A DNA stretch of 64,000 nt from positions 1,550,001 to 1,614,000 of the forward strand of contig NZ_JAFIDA010000001.1 of the NCBI RefSeq assembly GCF_017834145.1, given 5' to 3'. Of the stretch, positions 41,750-51,589 are shown piece after piece. The position numbers and the translations under genes were made by a program. The stretch is from Leucobacter exalbidus. Its GTDB lineage: Bacteria; Actinomycetota; Actinomycetes; Actinomycetales; Microbacteriaceae. Within the stretch, counting starts at the first letter, position 1; each line of letters opens with the position of its first letter. Under the pieces are notes generated by a model that did not search any database, was not told where the DNA came from, and saw nothing but the letters and a program-made list of their open reading frames with translations.

Positions 41750-43579
41750 ATGACTTCTGCAGAACTGGACCAGCGCATAGCTGCAGCTGAGGCGTGGGCT
41801 GTGGCCGACATCGACCCCGCGTCTCGCCACGCCACCCGTTCACTCATCGCGCGCGCCCGCGAGGGCCAGCACAGCGCCATCACCGAAATCATCGACGCGT
41901 TCTCGGGGCGCCTCACGTTTGGCACCGCCGGGCTGCGCGGCAAGGTGGGCCCCGGCCCCCGCCGCATGAACCGCGTCGTGATCTCGCAAACGAGCGCTGG
42001 CTTCGCCCAGTTTCTGATCGAGCGCGAACAGCGATCGGGCTCGCTGCAGCTCGATCCGCCCTCGGTGGTCATTGGGTACGATGGCCGCACCGGATCAGCG
42101 GTCTTCGCCCGCGACGCCGCCGAGGTCATGGCCGGCGCCGGGGTGCGCGTCTTCCTGCTGCCCGAGGCAGGCCCCACCCCGTTGACCGCGTTTGCGGTGC
42201 GGCACCTGCAGGTGTCGGCGGGCGTGATGATCACGGCCAGCCACAATCCCCCGGCAGATAACGGGTACAAGGTGTTTTTGGGTGGCCCCGATGAGGGCGC
42301 CCAGATCATCCCGCCCACCGATGATGCGATCGCCCAGCACATCGACCGCGCCTCGCAGGTCGCCCCCACCACCATTGCGCGCGCCCACGACTACGTCACC
42401 CTCGGCGAGGGCGTCGCCAACGCCTACGTGGCCGAAACCGCGTCTGCGGTGCTGCGCGGGCTGCCGGCTGACCCCAAGCGCCCGGGCCGGGCACTCGGCG
42501 ATGAGACCGACCTGAAGGTCGTCTACACCGCCATGCACGGCGTCGGTTCTGAGATTGCCAGGCGCGTGTTTCGCTCGGCGGCTCTGCCCAGCGTCATCGT
42601 CGTCGCCGAACAAGACCGGCCCGACCCCAAGTTTCCGTCGCTCGAGTTTCCCAACCCCGAAGAGCCCGGCTCGCTCGATCTCGCGTTTCGTATCGCGGGC
42701 GACCTTGATGCCGATCTTGTCGTCGCCAACGACCCCGATGCCGACCGCGTCGCGATCGCGGTGAAGGCGCCGGCCAGGCAACCCGCACGGGCCCCGCGCG
42801 GGTATCGGCAGCGCCCCCGCGTCGCGTCGCAGCAGTTTCGTCGGCTCACCGGCAACGAGCTCGGGCTGCTGTTGGGGTGGCGTGCGGCCGAGCGCGAGCA
42901 TGCCCGCGCCAAGATCGCCGGCACCGAGCCGCGCGGCACGCTCGCCTCGACCAATGTGTCGTCGCCCGCGCTGCGCGCGGTCGCCGAGGCGTACAACCTT
43001 GACTACACCGAAACGCTTTCGGGCTTCAAGTGGGTGTCGCGGGTGCCACGCCTGATCTTCGGTTTCGAAGAGGCGATCGGGTATCTCACGCACCCCGGCC
43101 ACGTTCGCGACAAAGATGGTATCTCGGCCGCGGCCGACGCCATCGCCATGGTGCGCGAGCTCAAGGCCGAGGGTCGCACCGTATGGGATCTGCTCGATGA
43201 TGCGAGCGAACTGTTTGGTCACTTCGCGAGCAGCCAGGTCACCCTGCGACTGCCCTCCATGGATGTGGCGACCGAGCTGTCGGCGCGCGTGCGCACGACG
43301 CCGCCCACCCAGTTTGGTGACACCCGCATCACGCGGGCCCGCGACCTGATGAACCCGGGTGAGGCTACCGTGCCGGCGAATGTGCTGCGTTACGACCTCG
43401 CCGACGGCAGCCGCGTGATGGTGCGCCCCAGCGGCACCGAGCCCAAGCTCAAGGTGTACCTCGATACCTTCGCCGGCGACGGCACCGCCGCCGAGCGGCG
43501 CGGCCAGGCAGAGGCCACGCTCGCCCAGCTCGAGGCCGCCGTGCGCGGCTACTTCGACGGGCTTCAGCTCTCGGCGTGA
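41750..43579 (+). CDS. phosphosugar mutase (phosphoglucomutase/phosphomannomutase)
   Basis: The 609-residue protein matches the alpha-D-phosphohexomutase family: GTAGLRGKVGPGPRRMN near residue 55, the phosphoserine loop GVMITASHNPPADNGYKVF, the metal loop VVANDPDADRVAIAV, the sugar loop GFEEAIGYLTHPGHV and the phosphate-binding VRPSGTEPKLKVY. It is slightly long because of an Arg-rich insertion after DADRVAIAV (APARQPARAPRGYRQRPRVA). It interconverts hexose 1- and 6-phosphates. Start ATG 41750 follows GAGGGATCG. Its 3' end overlaps the convergent BrkB gene by 16 nt. The mannose-1-phosphate guanylyltransferase at 49634 could use its product. Confidence 0.9.
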   Translation: MTSAELDQRIAAAEAWAVADIDPASRHATRSLIARAREGQHSAITEIIDAFSGRLTFGTAGLRGKVGPGPRRMNRVVISQTSAGFAQFLIEREQRSGSLQLDPPSVVIGYDGRTGSAVFARDAAEVMAGAGVRVFLLPEAGPTPLTAFAVRHLQVSAGVMITASHNPPADNGYKVFLGGPDEGAQIIPPTDDAIAQHIDRASQVAPTTIARAHDYVTLGEGVANAYVAETASAVLRGLPADPKRPGRALGDETDLKVVYTAMHGVGSEIARRVFRSAALPSVIVVAEQDRPDPKFPSLEFPNPEEPGSLDLAFRIAGDLDADLVVANDPDADRVAIAVKAPARQPARAPRGYRQRPRVASQQFRRLTGNELGLLLGWRAAEREHARAKIAGTEPRGTLASTNVSSPALRAVAEAYNLDYTETLSGFKWVSRVPRLIFGFEEAIGYLTHPGHVRDKDGISAAADAIAMVRELKAEGRTVWDLLDDASELFGHFASSQVTLRLPSMDVATELSARVRTTPPTQFGDTRITRARDLMNPGEATVPANVLRYDLADGSRVMVRPSGTEPKLKVYLDTFAGDGTAAERRGQAEATLAQLEAAVRGYFDGLQLSA

Positions 43580-44697
43580 GCCGGCTTCTCGGTGCCGGCT
43601 GACTGCTTAGCGTCAGCTGGCTTCTCGGCGTCTGTCGTCGCGGCGTGAGCGGGCTTCTCGGCGCGCGCCTCTTTCGCGGCCTGCGTCGTCAGTGCGACCT
43701 CGTCGATCTCAGACGCTGAGGCGTGACGCGGCAGTACCAGCCCGGGCGCCACGGGCAGCCCCAGCTTGGGGTCTTCGCCCACGGCGATCCACGCTGACGT
43801 GAGCATCAGTGCTCGGCAAATAAAGTTGAACCACAGCAGCAAACCCACGAGCACCGCGAACGACGCGAGCAGCGGGTTGTTCGATGCTCCGCCCAGCAGC
43901 GCGCCGCCCAGAATCTTCAGCACGAGCAGGGCCACGGCCCCCAGCGCACACCCGCGCAGCAGGCGCCACTTGGGCACATCAACCTCGGCGAGGTACCGGT
44001 GCATGGCGATCAGCAGCAGCACATCAAACAGGTACACGGCACTGAATCGGGCGATCGTGCCAAACGTGCCCAGCAGCCACGAATCGGTGCTCATGCCGAG
44101 CCACTCGAGCACCAAGTTGGCGAGGGTCGAGCTGAACACGGTGAGCACGGCCGAGATAATGATCGCCGCAAAGAACGCGCACGCCAGCGCAAAATCGCGC
44201 AGTTTCAGCAAGATGGCGTTGCGGTACTGCTTCACTTCAAGGCTGAAGATGATGCGAATCGAACGTCGCGTGCCAGTGAACCAGTTCAGTGCGACCCACA
44301 GCAGTGAGACGCCTGCAACCAGGCTCGTCCAGTCGATCGCGCGGGCCTCGAGCAGCGTGTGCACCTGCACCACCCCGTTGGTGCCGAGCAGCCCGGGCAC
44401 GAACAGGTTGATCTGGTCGACGAGGGTGCTCAGCAGTTCGGGGCGTTTGCGCAGCGAAATACCGAAGACGCTGAAGCCAACGTAGAGGCCGGCGAACACC
44501 GCGAACAGGGCCTGGTAGCTCATGCCGCCCGACAGCACGCTGCCGCCGGCATCAGTGAAGTGCGAGAAGGCGCGCACCGGGCGCTGCCGCATCACCCAGT
44601 TCTTGATCGCGATGCCGCGGTCGATGAGTGTTTTGCTGCGGCGTTCGACGTTCTCGGCTTCGCTTGCCAGTCGGCTCAGTTCTGGCGTCTTCGTCAT
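43564..44697 (-). CDS. YihY/BrkB family inner membrane protein
   Basis: The 377-residue protein has the YihY/BrkB pattern: RPVRAFSHFTDAGGSVLSGG, YQALFAVFAGLYVGFSVFG and about six spans including FFAAIIISAVLTVFSSTLA and ALGAVALLVLKILGGALLGG. The C-terminal tail (about 335-377) is cytosolic, low complexity and repeats EKPAHA/EKPADA three times. The function is uncertain (the old RNase BN name is wrong). It is convergent with the mutase. Confidence 0.85.
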   Translation of the reverse strand: MTKTPELSRLASEAENVERRSKTLIDRGIAIKNWVMRQRPVRAFSHFTDAGGSVLSGGMSYQALFAVFAGLYVGFSVFGISLRKRPELLSTLVDQINLFVPGLLGTNGVVQVHTLLEARAIDWTSLVAGVSLLWVALNWFTGTRRSIRIIFSLEVKQYRNAILLKLRDFALACAFFAAIIISAVLTVFSSTLANLVLEWLGMSTDSWLLGTFGTIARFSAVYLFDVLLLIAMHRYLAEVDVPKWRLLRGCALGAVALLVLKILGGALLGGASNNPLLASFAVLVGLLLWFNFICRALMLTSAWIAVGEDPKLGLPVAPGLVLPRHASASEIDEVALTTQAAKEARAEKPAHAATTDAEKPADAKQSAGTEKPAHAES

Positions 44698-44706
44698 GCC
44701 CCCATC

Positions 44707-45780
44707 CTATGGGCGCAGCGGCAGGTTCAGCTCACTCGTGAAAGATCGTTCCACACCTGAAACCGGGTCAGTGAACGCGATCTCACTGGCGAGCAGCTGC
44801 AGCGGGGTCGAGAAGTCATCGACCTCGATGCCCAAATCGGTGGGGTACAGCGGGTCGCCCGTGATCGGAATACCCGCGCCCCACATGTGCATGCGCAGCT
44901 GGTGCGTGCGGCCCGTGTGCGGGGTGAGGCGGTAGCGACCCAGCACGGGCGGCTGCGCTGCGAGTTCGCCCGGTAGACCCTGCGCTTCGTAGCCGATGCC
45001 CGCGCTCTCTGCCGCGGTGAGCGCGCGCTCAAACTCGATCGTTGAGCGCGCATTGATCTGCGCCCCGGGCACCACCTCAGCCTGGTGGGTGCCGCGCTGC
45101 TTCGCCAGGTGGTTCTCGACCGTCAGCGGAAACGTGAGCGCGGGGTTCAGCTGCGCGACCGCGTGATAGGTCTTGCGCACCTCACCGCGGCGCTGAAACA
45201 TCGACTGATAGGCGCCGCGCCAGCGCCGCTCGGTGGTGAGCACCAACAGCCCCGAGGTCACCCGGTCGAGCCTGTGCATGGGCGTCAGCTCGGGCAGCCC
45301 GAGCTCGTGACGCAGCCGCACCACCACGCTCTGCAGCACGTGTTTACCGCGCGGAATCGTCGATAAAAACGCCGGCTTATCGATCACGATCAGCCGGTCA
45401 TCGCGGTGCACAATGCTGAGCTCGCCCGGCACCTCGGCCTCGGCGGCGAGGTCGCGGTGAAACCACACGAAGGTGTTGGGGGTGTAGCGGTCCCCCGCCC
45501 GCACCGGCGCTCCCGTTTCGTACACGAACCGGCCGTCGGCGATAAACGCATCGACGTCGAGGTGCATCCCCACCCGCGCTACGAGCCACTCGCGCATGGT
45601 CTCCCAGGCCGGCTTGGTCGCGGCGGCTGGGTTGGCTGGGGCGGCTTGATCCGGATCCGGGGCAGCATGCGCCGCTGGAAGCTGGGCCGCGGGGACCGGG
45701 GCGCGCGAGGCGCCGTCTGCCGTGCGCAGCCAGGCGGCATCGAGGCCGAAACGAGAGGGAAGCGGGGAACGCGGGGGCAC
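44707..45780 (-). CDS. RluA-family pseudouridine synthase
   Basis: The 357-residue protein has an S4-like N-terminal part, then the RluA catalytic core: VIDKPAFLSTIPRGKHVLQS, the catalytic aspartate in MHRLDRVTSGLLVLT, QRRGEVRKTYHAV and LTPHTGRTHQLRMHMWGAGI with GDPLYP. It makes pseudouridine in rRNA or tRNA; the exact site is unknown. Residues 41-45 (PDPDQ), within an Ala/Pro linker ahead of the core, come from a copy of the GATCCGGATC palindrome. The linker makes the protein longer than most RluA enzymes. Confidence 0.88.
   Translation of the reverse strand: MPPRSPLPSRFGLDAAWLRTADGASRAPVPAAQLPAAHAAPDPDQAAPANPAAATKPAWETMREWLVARVGMHLDVDAFIADGRFVYETGAPVRAGDRYTPNTFVWFHRDLAAEAEVPGELSIVHRDDRLIVIDKPAFLSTIPRGKHVLQSVVVRLRHELGLPELTPMHRLDRVTSGLLVLTTERRWRGAYQSMFQRRGEVRKTYHAVAQLNPALTFPLTVENHLAKQRGTHQAEVVPGAQINARSTIEFERALTAAESAGIGYEAQGLPGELAAQPPVLGRYRLTPHTGRTHQLRMHMWGAGIPITGDPLYPTDLGIEVDDFSTPLQLLASEIAFTDPVSGVERSFTSELNLPLRP
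45646..45657. repeat. GATCCGGATC palindromic repeat, copy 4 (inside the rluA-like CDS)
   Basis: TTGATCCGGATC lies in frame within the N-terminal linker of the pseudouridine synthase and encodes PDPDQ. The adjoining DNA (GGCGGC, GGGTTGGC) is repetitive. Confidence 0.55.
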
Positions 45781-45832
45781 AGGCCGAGTCTAACGGCCGC
45801 GCCTGCCCGGGTGCGGCCGGGGACACAGCAAA

Positions 45833-45868
45833 CGCCCCGCACCGGCTCTAGAGAGCTGATGCGGGGCG
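45833..45868. terminator. hairpin between sdhB and the rluA-like gene
   Basis: CGCCCCGCA pairs with TGCGGGGCG, and an inner GCTC/GAGC stem closes a short loop. It lies about 40 nt past the sdhB stop and is a candidate terminator for the sdh operon. Confidence 0.6.
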
Positions 45869-45906
45869 TGCGCTAGGCCAGCTGCTGCTGACGGGGAGAC
45901 GAGCTG

Positions 45907-46671
45907 TTAGCTGATCTTGCCCGAACGAACTGCGGCCTTGACCTCGGCGATTGCCTTGGTGACCTGGATGCCACGGGGGCATGCGTCTGAACAGTTGAAG
46001 GTGGTGCGGCAACGCCACACGCCCTCTTTGTCGTTCAGGATGTCGAGGCGCACCTGTGCGTTATCGTCGCGCGAGTCGAAGATAAAGCGGTGAGCGTTGA
46101 CGATCGCGGCGGGGCCGAAGTACTGACCATCGGTCCAGAACACGGGGCATGACGTGGTGCACGCAGCGCACAGAATGCACTTGGTGGTGTCGTCAAAGCG
46201 CTCGCGATCGGCGACCGACTGGATGCGCTCCTTGCCGTTCTCGGGCGCTGAGCCCGCAACGAGGAAGGGCTGTACTTCGCGGAATGACGCGAAGAACGGC
46301 TCCATGTCGACGATGAGATCCTTCTCGAGGGGCAGGCCCTTGATGGCTTCAACGTAGATCGGCTTCGAGATGTCAAGATCCTTGATCAGGGTCTTGCAGG
46401 CGAGGCGGTTCTTGCCGTTGATGCGCATGGCGTCTGAACCACAGATGCCGTGTGCGCAGGAGCGGCGGAACGACAGCGTGCCATCCTGATCCCACTTGAT
46501 CTGGTGCAGTGCATCAAGCACGCGATCGGTGGGGTACATCTGAACGTCGAAGTCTTCCCAGTACGCCTCGCGGCCCGACTCGGGCAGGTAACGGCGCACG
46601 AGAATCGTGACGGTGCGGGCCTGGATGCCCGACTCTTCCGAGGGGTTTCCCGGTGCGTGTGACTCGCTCAT
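45907..46671 (-). CDS. sdhB: succinate dehydrogenase iron-sulfur subunit
   Basis: The 254-residue protein carries the [2Fe-2S] ligands in RRSCAHGICGSDAMRINGKN and ACKT (C-x4-C-x2-D-x11-C, with Asp as the third ligand, as in E. coli). The second cluster region has CILCAACTTSCPVFW and CSDACPRGI for [4Fe-4S] and [3Fe-4S]. It passes electrons from SdhA to the quinone site at the cytoplasmic membrane. It is the last gene of sdhCDAB, starting 3 nt after sdhA. Confidence 0.95.
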   Translation of the reverse strand: MSESHAPGNPSEESGIQARTVTILVRRYLPESGREAYWEDFDVQMYPTDRVLDALHQIKWDQDGTLSFRRSCAHGICGSDAMRINGKNRLACKTLIKDLDISKPIYVEAIKGLPLEKDLIVDMEPFFASFREVQPFLVAGSAPENGKERIQSVADRERFDDTTKCILCAACTTSCPVFWTDGQYFGPAAIVNAHRFIFDSRDDNAQVRLDILNDKEGVWRCRTTFNCSDACPRGIQVTKAIAEVKAAVRSGKIS

Positions 46672-46674
46672 GAC

Positions 46675-48486
46675 CTAGTACTTCCTCTCCATGGGCTGGT
46701 AGTTCGTAACAACAACGGGCTTCCAATCCAGGCGGATGTGGTCCTCGGGGTCGGCCGAGTGCGGGTCGCCCGTGAGGTAAGCCATCGTGTGCTTCATGTA
46801 GTTCTCGTCGTCGCGCTTGGGGTAGTCGTCGCGCATGTGGCCGCCACGGCTTTCCTTGCGGTTACGAGCGGTGTACGCGAGCACCTCAGCGAGGTCGAGC
46901 AGGAAGCCCAGCTCGATCGCCTCAAGCAGGTCGGTGTTGTAGCGCATGCCACGATCCTGCACACCAACGTTGTTGTAGCGCAGACGCAGATCGTGGATAA
47001 CGCCGAGCACGTCGGTGAGGGTCTGCTCGGTGCGGAACACCTGAGCGCCACGGTCCATGTGCTCCTGCAGCTCGCGACGCAGGTCAGAGACACGCTCGGT
47101 GCCGGTTCCCTCGCGGAAGCGGGCCACCAGTTCGATGACCTCCTTCGCAGCGTCGTCGGGCAGCGGCACGAACTCAGCGGTTTTCGCGTAGTCTGCTGCC
47201 GCGTTACCGGCGCGCTTGCCGAACACGTTGATGTCGAGCAGCGAGTTGGTGCCCAGACGGTTCGAGCCGTGCACCGAAACACAGGCGCACTCGCCAGCGG
47301 CGTAGAGGCCAGGCACGACGGTGTCGTTGTCCATGAGCACCTCGGCCTGCACGTTGGTGGGAATGCCACCCATCGCGTAGTGAGCCGTGGGGAACACGGG
47401 TACCGGATCGGTCACGGGATCAACACCGAGGTAGGTGCGTGCGAACTCGGTGATGTCGGGAAGCTTGGTCTCGAGTACCTCGGCGCCCAGGTGGGTGCAG
47501 TCAAGGTAAACGTAGTCCTTGTTGGGACCAGCGCCACGGCCGTCGAGCACTTCCTGCACCATCGAGCGTGCCACGATATCGCGGGGCGCGAGGTCCTTAA
47601 TGGTCGGAGCGTAGCGCTCCATGAAGCGTTCACCGCTGGCGTTGCGCAAGATTGCGCCCTCGCCTCGGGCGCCCTCGGTGAGGAGGATGCCCAGGCCGGC
47701 CAGGCCGGTCGGGTGGAACTGGTAGAACTCCATGTCCTCGAGGGGCAGGCCCTTGCGCCACACGATGCCAACGCCGTCACCGGTGAGGGTGTGTGCGTTA
47801 GAGGTGGTCTTGAAGATCTTGCCGAAACCGCCGGTCGCGAAGATGACCGACTTGCCCTGGAAGACGTGAATGCCGCCGGTGGCGAGCTCGTAAGCTACGA
47901 CGCCAGCAACCTTGCGGTCCTTGCCCTCGCCCGACATGACGAGGTCGAGTACGTAGTACTCGTTGAAGAAGTTCACACCGAGCTTGACGCAGTTCTGGAA
48001 CAGCGTCTGCAGGATCATGTGGCCCGTGCGGTCGGCCGCGTAGCAAGCACGGCGAACCGCTGCCTTGCCGTGATCGCGGGTGTGACCGCCGAAGCGACGC
48101 TGATCGATCTTGCCCTCGGGCGTGCGGTTGAAGGGCAGGCCCATGTTCTCGAGGTCGATGACCGCGTCGATGGCTTCCTTCGCGAGGATCTCTGCCGCGT
48201 CTTGGTCAACGAGGTAGTCGCCGCCCTTGACCGTGTCAAAGGTGTGCCACTCCCAGTTGTCATCCTCAACGTTGGCGAGCGCTGCGGCCATGCCGCCCTG
48301 CGCCGCACCGGTGTGCGAACGAGTGGGGTACAGCTTCGTGATGACCGCGGTGTTGGCCTTGGGGCCAGCCTCGATCGCCGCGCGCATGCCAGCGCCGCCG
48401 GCGCCAACGATTACAACGTCGAACTGGTGATAGGTAACGCCGTCTTTAACGGTGACCTCTTCGCCCTCATGGGTATTGGTAGCCAC
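46675..48486 (-). CDS. sdhA: succinate dehydrogenase flavoprotein subunit
   Basis: The 603-residue protein oxidises succinate to fumarate with covalent FAD. It has the dinucleotide site [18 protein letters not shown], the FAD-linking histidine in [34 protein letters not shown], and [10 protein letters not shown] plus [20 protein letters not shown] in the capping domain. All are intact. GTG 48486 follows AGGACTCAC. It is the third gene of the operon. Confidence 0.95.
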   Translation of the reverse strand: MATNTHEGEEVTVKDGVTYHQFDVVIVGAGGAGMRAAIEAGPKANTAVITKLYPTRSHTGAAQGGMAAALANVEDDNWEWHTFDTVKGGDYLVDQDAAEILAKEAIDAVIDLENMGLPFNRTPEGKIDQRRFGGHTRDHGKAAVRRACYAADRTGHMILQTLFQNCVKLGVNFFNEYYVLDLVMSGEGKDRKVAGVVAYELATGGIHVFQGKSVIFATGGFGKIFKTTSNAHTLTGDGVGIVWRKGLPLEDMEFYQFHPTGLAGLGILLTEGARGEGAILRNASGERFMERYAPTIKDLAPRDIVARSMVQEVLDGRGAGPNKDYVYLDCTHLGAEVLETKLPDITEFARTYLGVDPVTDPVPVFPTAHYAMGGIPTNVQAEVLMDNDTVVPGLYAAGECACVSVHGSNRLGTNSLLDINVFGKRAGNAAADYAKTAEFVPLPDDAAKEVIELVARFREGTGTERVSDLRRELQEHMDRGAQVFRTEQTLTDVLGVIHDLRLRYNNVGVQDRGMRYNTDLLEAIELGFLLDLAEVLAYTARNRKESRGGHMRDDYPKRDDENYMKHTMAYLTGDPHSADPEDHIRLDWKPVVVTNYQPMERKY

Positions 48487-48530
48487 GTGAGTCCTATTCT
48501 TCGATTCTCAAAAACCTGTGTGGAGCGTTA

Positions 48531-48971
48531 TTACGCGTTGCAGAACGACGCTACGAGCGACGGGTCTGCGCCAGCGGGGCAGGGATCGAGCGTGTAAATC
48601 ACGATCGTGCCGAGCAGAATAAGCAGTGCTGCCGAAAGGAACAGTGCAACGCGGAAGGCCTTGGCCAGGCCGGGGCGAGTCACGTAGTCGTTCACGATGG
48701 TGCGCATGCCGTTGGCGCCGTGGATGAGGGCGAGCCACAGCAGCAGCGTGTCCCATACCATCCAGAACGGCTGAGACAGCTTGCCGCCAACGAAGCCGAA
48801 GTCGATGGCGTGTACGCCGTCACCGATCATCAAGTTAGAGAACAGGTGCCCGAAAACGAGCACGAGCAACAGCACGCCTGAGACGCGCATGTAGATCCAG
48901 CCCCACTTTTCCCAGTTGGTGCGTTTTGCTGCTGGGGTTTTCGCGCGAGGCGATTCAATCGTCATAGCCAT
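48531..48971 (-). CDS. sdhD: succinate dehydrogenase membrane anchor subunit
   Basis: The 146-residue protein has a charged start (MAMTIESPRAKTPAAKRTNW), then three membrane spans: VSGVLLLVLVFGHLFSNLMI, PFWMVWDTLLLWLALIHGAN and ALFLSAALLILLGTIVIYTL. The histidines in FGHLF and LIHGAN are candidate heme ligands. GGGAGAAGCACC precedes ATG 48971. It anchors SdhAB and binds quinone with SdhC. Confidence 0.88.
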   Translation of the reverse strand: MAMTIESPRAKTPAAKRTNWEKWGWIYMRVSGVLLLVLVFGHLFSNLMIGDGVHAIDFGFVGGKLSQPFWMVWDTLLLWLALIHGANGMRTIVNDYVTRPGLAKAFRVALFLSAALLILLGTIVIYTLDPCPAGADPSLVASFCNA

Positions 48972-48988
48972 GGTGCTTCTCCCTCGCC

Positions 48989-49405
48989 CTAGTGACCGAA
49001 TACGTTCATCAGGTGGCGCGGCAGGAAGCCGGCCATCGTTACTGCCCACAGGGCGATAACGATCCAGAACATGGCGCGGTGGTAACGAGCGCCCTTGCTC
49101 CAGTAATCGACCAGAATAATGCGGATGCCGTTGTACGCGTGGAACACGATCGCTGCAACGAGAGCCGCTTCGCCCAGACCCATGACCGGAGTCTTGTAGG
49201 TGGACATGACAGCGTTGTACGCCTCGGGGCTGACCCGCACCAGTGCGGTATCAAGCACGTGCACGAGGAGGAAGAAGAAGATGGCAACGCCGGTGATGCG
49301 ATGCAACACCCACGACCACATTCCTTCGTTTCCACGATAGAGCGTGCCGCCCGGGCGACTCTTCTTCTTTGCCGCTGGTGCGGCTTCTGCCGTTTGGGCT
49401 GACAC
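48989..49405 (-). CDS. sdhC: succinate dehydrogenase cytochrome b556 subunit
   Basis: The 138-residue protein has an N-terminal Lys-rich cytosolic part, then SWVLHRITGVAIFFFLLVHV, ALVAAIVFHAYNGIRIILVD and AMFWIVIALWAVTMAGFL. SWVLHRITG and HAYNGIRI are SdhC signatures; the histidines bind heme and the quinone region. The start is GTG 49405, 5-6 nt after GGAGGAAGC, and is better than the longer frame from 49492. It is the first gene of sdhCDAB; the promoter should lie in 49406-49633. Confidence 0.9.
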   Translation of the reverse strand: MSAQTAEAAPAAKKKSRPGGTLYRGNEGMWSWVLHRITGVAIFFFLLVHVLDTALVRVSPEAYNAVMSTYKTPVMGLGEAALVAAIVFHAYNGIRIILVDYWSKGARYHRAMFWIVIALWAVTMAGFLPRHLMNVFGH

Positions 49406-49633
49406 GAGCTTCCTCCTAGATTCTGCTTTATCGAGCCATACTCGACAGCTCACAGGGCAGTACTCAGGCAGTCGTGGGGGCTTCCCAAACACAACGAACC
49501 CTGAGAATCCACTGCGACCCCATTATGGCACCATTCCGGCCACACCTCGCACACTTCGCGCCACGCGTCGCAAACTGCCTCAGTACGAGCTTGTTTTGTA
49601 CCGCGTCCAGCCACACAGACTACGCTGGAGAAC

Positions 49634-50764
49634 ATGACCGAGGCCGCGAAATCCACAGCCCCACTCGACCGCTTAACCTGCGTGATTCCCGCAGGAGGTG
49701 TCGGGTCGCGTTTGTGGCCGCTTTCGCGCGCAAACGCCCCGAAGTTCCTCTTGGATCTCACCGGATCAGGCGATTCTTTGCTGCGCGCCACCTGGGCCCG
49801 GCTCGCTCCGATCACGCCGCCCGAGCGCGTGATCGTGGTGACCGGGGTCTCGCACCGCGATTCCGTTATCAAACAGTTGCCTGAGCTGCTGACCGAAAAC
49901 CTCGTGACCGAGAGCGAGCCGAAGGATTCGTCTGCGGCTATTGGTCTCGCCGCCGCAATCCTTGAGCTTCGCGATCCCGACGCCATCATCGGCTCGTTCG
50001 CGGCCGATCACGTCATTCGCAACGAGGTATTGTTTCAGCGCGCGGTAGAAACCGCCGTGCGTGCCGCCGATCAGGGGTACATCGCCACCATCGGCATTCG
50101 CCCCTCTCACGCTGCCACCGGCTTTGGCTATATTGCCGCGGGCCAGGCACGCGGCGACCTCGCCCCGTTCGACGTGTACGACGTCACCCAGTTCGTCGAG
50201 AAGCCTGACGAAGCAATTGCCCGCGAGTACCTTGAGCACGGCGGCTACCTGTGGAACGCCGGCATGTTCATCGCCCGCGCCACGGTGCTGCTCGATCAGA
50301 TGGCCGAGAAGGAACCTGAAATGGTGGTCGCGCTGCGCGAGATGGCCGCCGCTTGGGGCACCGAGCGCGGCGCTTCGGTGCGCGAGCGCCTCTGGCCGAC
50401 GCTGCCCAAGATCGCGATCGACTACACGGTCGCCGAGCCGGCCGCAGACGCCGGCAAGATGGTCTGCGTGGCCGCCCACTTTGATTGGGATGACGTCGGA
50501 GACTTCGCGTCGGTCGCCAACCTGCTCACCCGCGGCCGCGGTTCAGATCTCGCGGTGCTCGGTGACGGCGCCCAGGTACTCTCTGACGGCTCAAGCGGCA
50601 TCGTCGTCTCAGAGAGTGACCGCCTCGTCGCTCTCGTGGGCGTCGAAGACATCGTGGTGGTGGATACGGCTGACGTGCTGCTCGTCACCACTAAGTCGCG
50701 CGCACAAGACGTGAAGAACCTGGTGGGCCGCATGAAGGTCACCGGCGGCGGCCACCTGCTCTAA
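49634..50764 (+). CDS. manC: mannose-1-phosphate guanylyltransferase
   Basis: The 376-residue protein has the nucleotidyltransferase signature CVIPAGGVGSRLWPLSRANA with PKFLLDLTG, FAADHVIRN, DVTQFVEKPDEAIAREYLEH, GGYLWNAGMFIARA and IDYTVAEPA. It forms GDP-mannose from mannose-1-phosphate and GTP for glycan synthesis. It has no C-terminal isomerase domain, so it is monofunctional. TACGCT ends 7 nt before ATG 49634, suggesting a leaderless or very short leader. It is divergent from sdhC. The upstream mutase (41750) may supply its substrate. Confidence 0.9.
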   Translation: MTEAAKSTAPLDRLTCVIPAGGVGSRLWPLSRANAPKFLLDLTGSGDSLLRATWARLAPITPPERVIVVTGVSHRDSVIKQLPELLTENLVTESEPKDSSAAIGLAAAILELRDPDAIIGSFAADHVIRNEVLFQRAVETAVRAADQGYIATIGIRPSHAATGFGYIAAGQARGDLAPFDVYDVTQFVEKPDEAIAREYLEHGGYLWNAGMFIARATVLLDQMAEKEPEMVVALREMAAAWGTERGASVRERLWPTLPKIAIDYTVAEPAADAGKMVCVAAHFDWDDVGDFASVANLLTRGRGSDLAVLGDGAQVLSDGSSGIVVSESDRLVALVGVEDIVVVDTADVLLVTTKSRAQDVKNLVGRMKVTGGGHLL

Positions 50765-50782
50765 GCAGCCGCTGTCACCACG

Positions 50783-50821
50783 GTGATCGTGCAAGCTGCG
50801 TTGAGCAGCTCGCACGATCAC
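50783..50821. terminator. hairpin terminator between manC and the Cache-domain gene
   Basis: GTGATCGTGC and AGCTGC pair with GCAGCT and GCACGATCAC, with one mismatch and a 5-nt loop, followed by TTTGCGTTT. It serves the convergent manC and Cache-domain genes. Confidence 0.85.
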
Positions 50822-50828
50822 TTTGCGT

Positions 50829-51560
50829 TTAGGCCGGTACGACGAGCGCGAACGGGTACCGCTTCGAGCTCACCATGCGCACGTCTTCGCCGAGCGAGGC
50901 GACCCCGCCCTCAGCGCGGGCGCCCGCGTAGCGGTCACCCGTTTCATAGTCGGGATCAGTGGAAATCACGACCCGGCCGCTGGCGTTCACCAGTGTGACG
51001 TTCTCGGCACTGGCCAGATCGGCGCTCATCTCGCTCTCGAGCGAGTGCACGAGCACGTCGGCGCACACGACGCCCCAAAACGTGCCGTCCACGATCAGCG
51101 GCAGCGCCGACGTGATCGTGATTTCGTTTGAGCACAGGTAGTCGACGAAGGGGCCGGCCACGTGCCGTTCGCCGGTGCGCTCTGGCACTCGATACCACTC
51201 GAGGCGGCCGAGGTCGATCGATGCTTGGCCCGGGCCGAAGGTCGATGAGGCGAGCAAGCTACGCTCAGATCCCTGCCACCAAGCAAGCGGGTTGCCGGTG
51301 GTCACCACGGCCTCGCTGGCGCAAAAGCCTGCGCCGTACAGTGGCCGCTCGGTGCCGTCGAGAATGGCATGCGCCCCGGGTTCGATCAGCGCCACCAGCT
51401 GTGATCCGGTGATCGGCCCCTCGTGCAGGTGCGCGCGAAGCTGCTGCTCAAGCTCGGGTAGCCAGCGCGCTAGCGGCGCAAACAGCCCGTCAAAAAACGT
51501 GTCAACCCGCGCCAAAATGTCGTGGAGCACATCGTCGTTGTGCACTCGCGTTTCTTGCAC
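50829..51560 (-). CDS. Cache-domain protein
   Basis: The 243-residue protein has a helical start (VLHDILARVDTFFDGLFAPL) and then a Cache/PAS-like sensor fold: AGPFVDYLCSNEITITSALP, then LIVDGTFWGVVCADVLVHSL and NVTLVNASGRVVISTDP. It has no signal peptide or membrane segment, so it may sense a cytosolic ligand. The start is GTG 51560. It lies 29 nt downstream of the GntR regulator, probably in one operon, and beside a polyamine-type transporter. A ligand-sensing partner for the transporter is plausible. Confidence 0.7.
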   Translation of the reverse strand: MQETRVHNDDVLHDILARVDTFFDGLFAPLARWLPELEQQLRAHLHEGPITGSQLVALIEPGAHAILDGTERPLYGAGFCASEAVVTTGNPLAWWQGSERSLLASSTFGPGQASIDLGRLEWYRVPERTGERHVAGPFVDYLCSNEITITSALPLIVDGTFWGVVCADVLVHSLESEMSADLASAENVTLVNASGRVVISTDPDYETGDRYAGARAEGGVASLGEDVRMVSSKRYPFALVVPA

Positions 51561-51589
51561 GGTCCCCTCCCCTATGAGGTTGATGCCAG

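Noticed and set aside
46738-48597. 619-residue open frame on the plus strand opposite sdhA
   Set aside because: It is antisense to a complete sdhA with all motifs and has the Val/Gly/Ala-rich look of a complementary-strand shadow.
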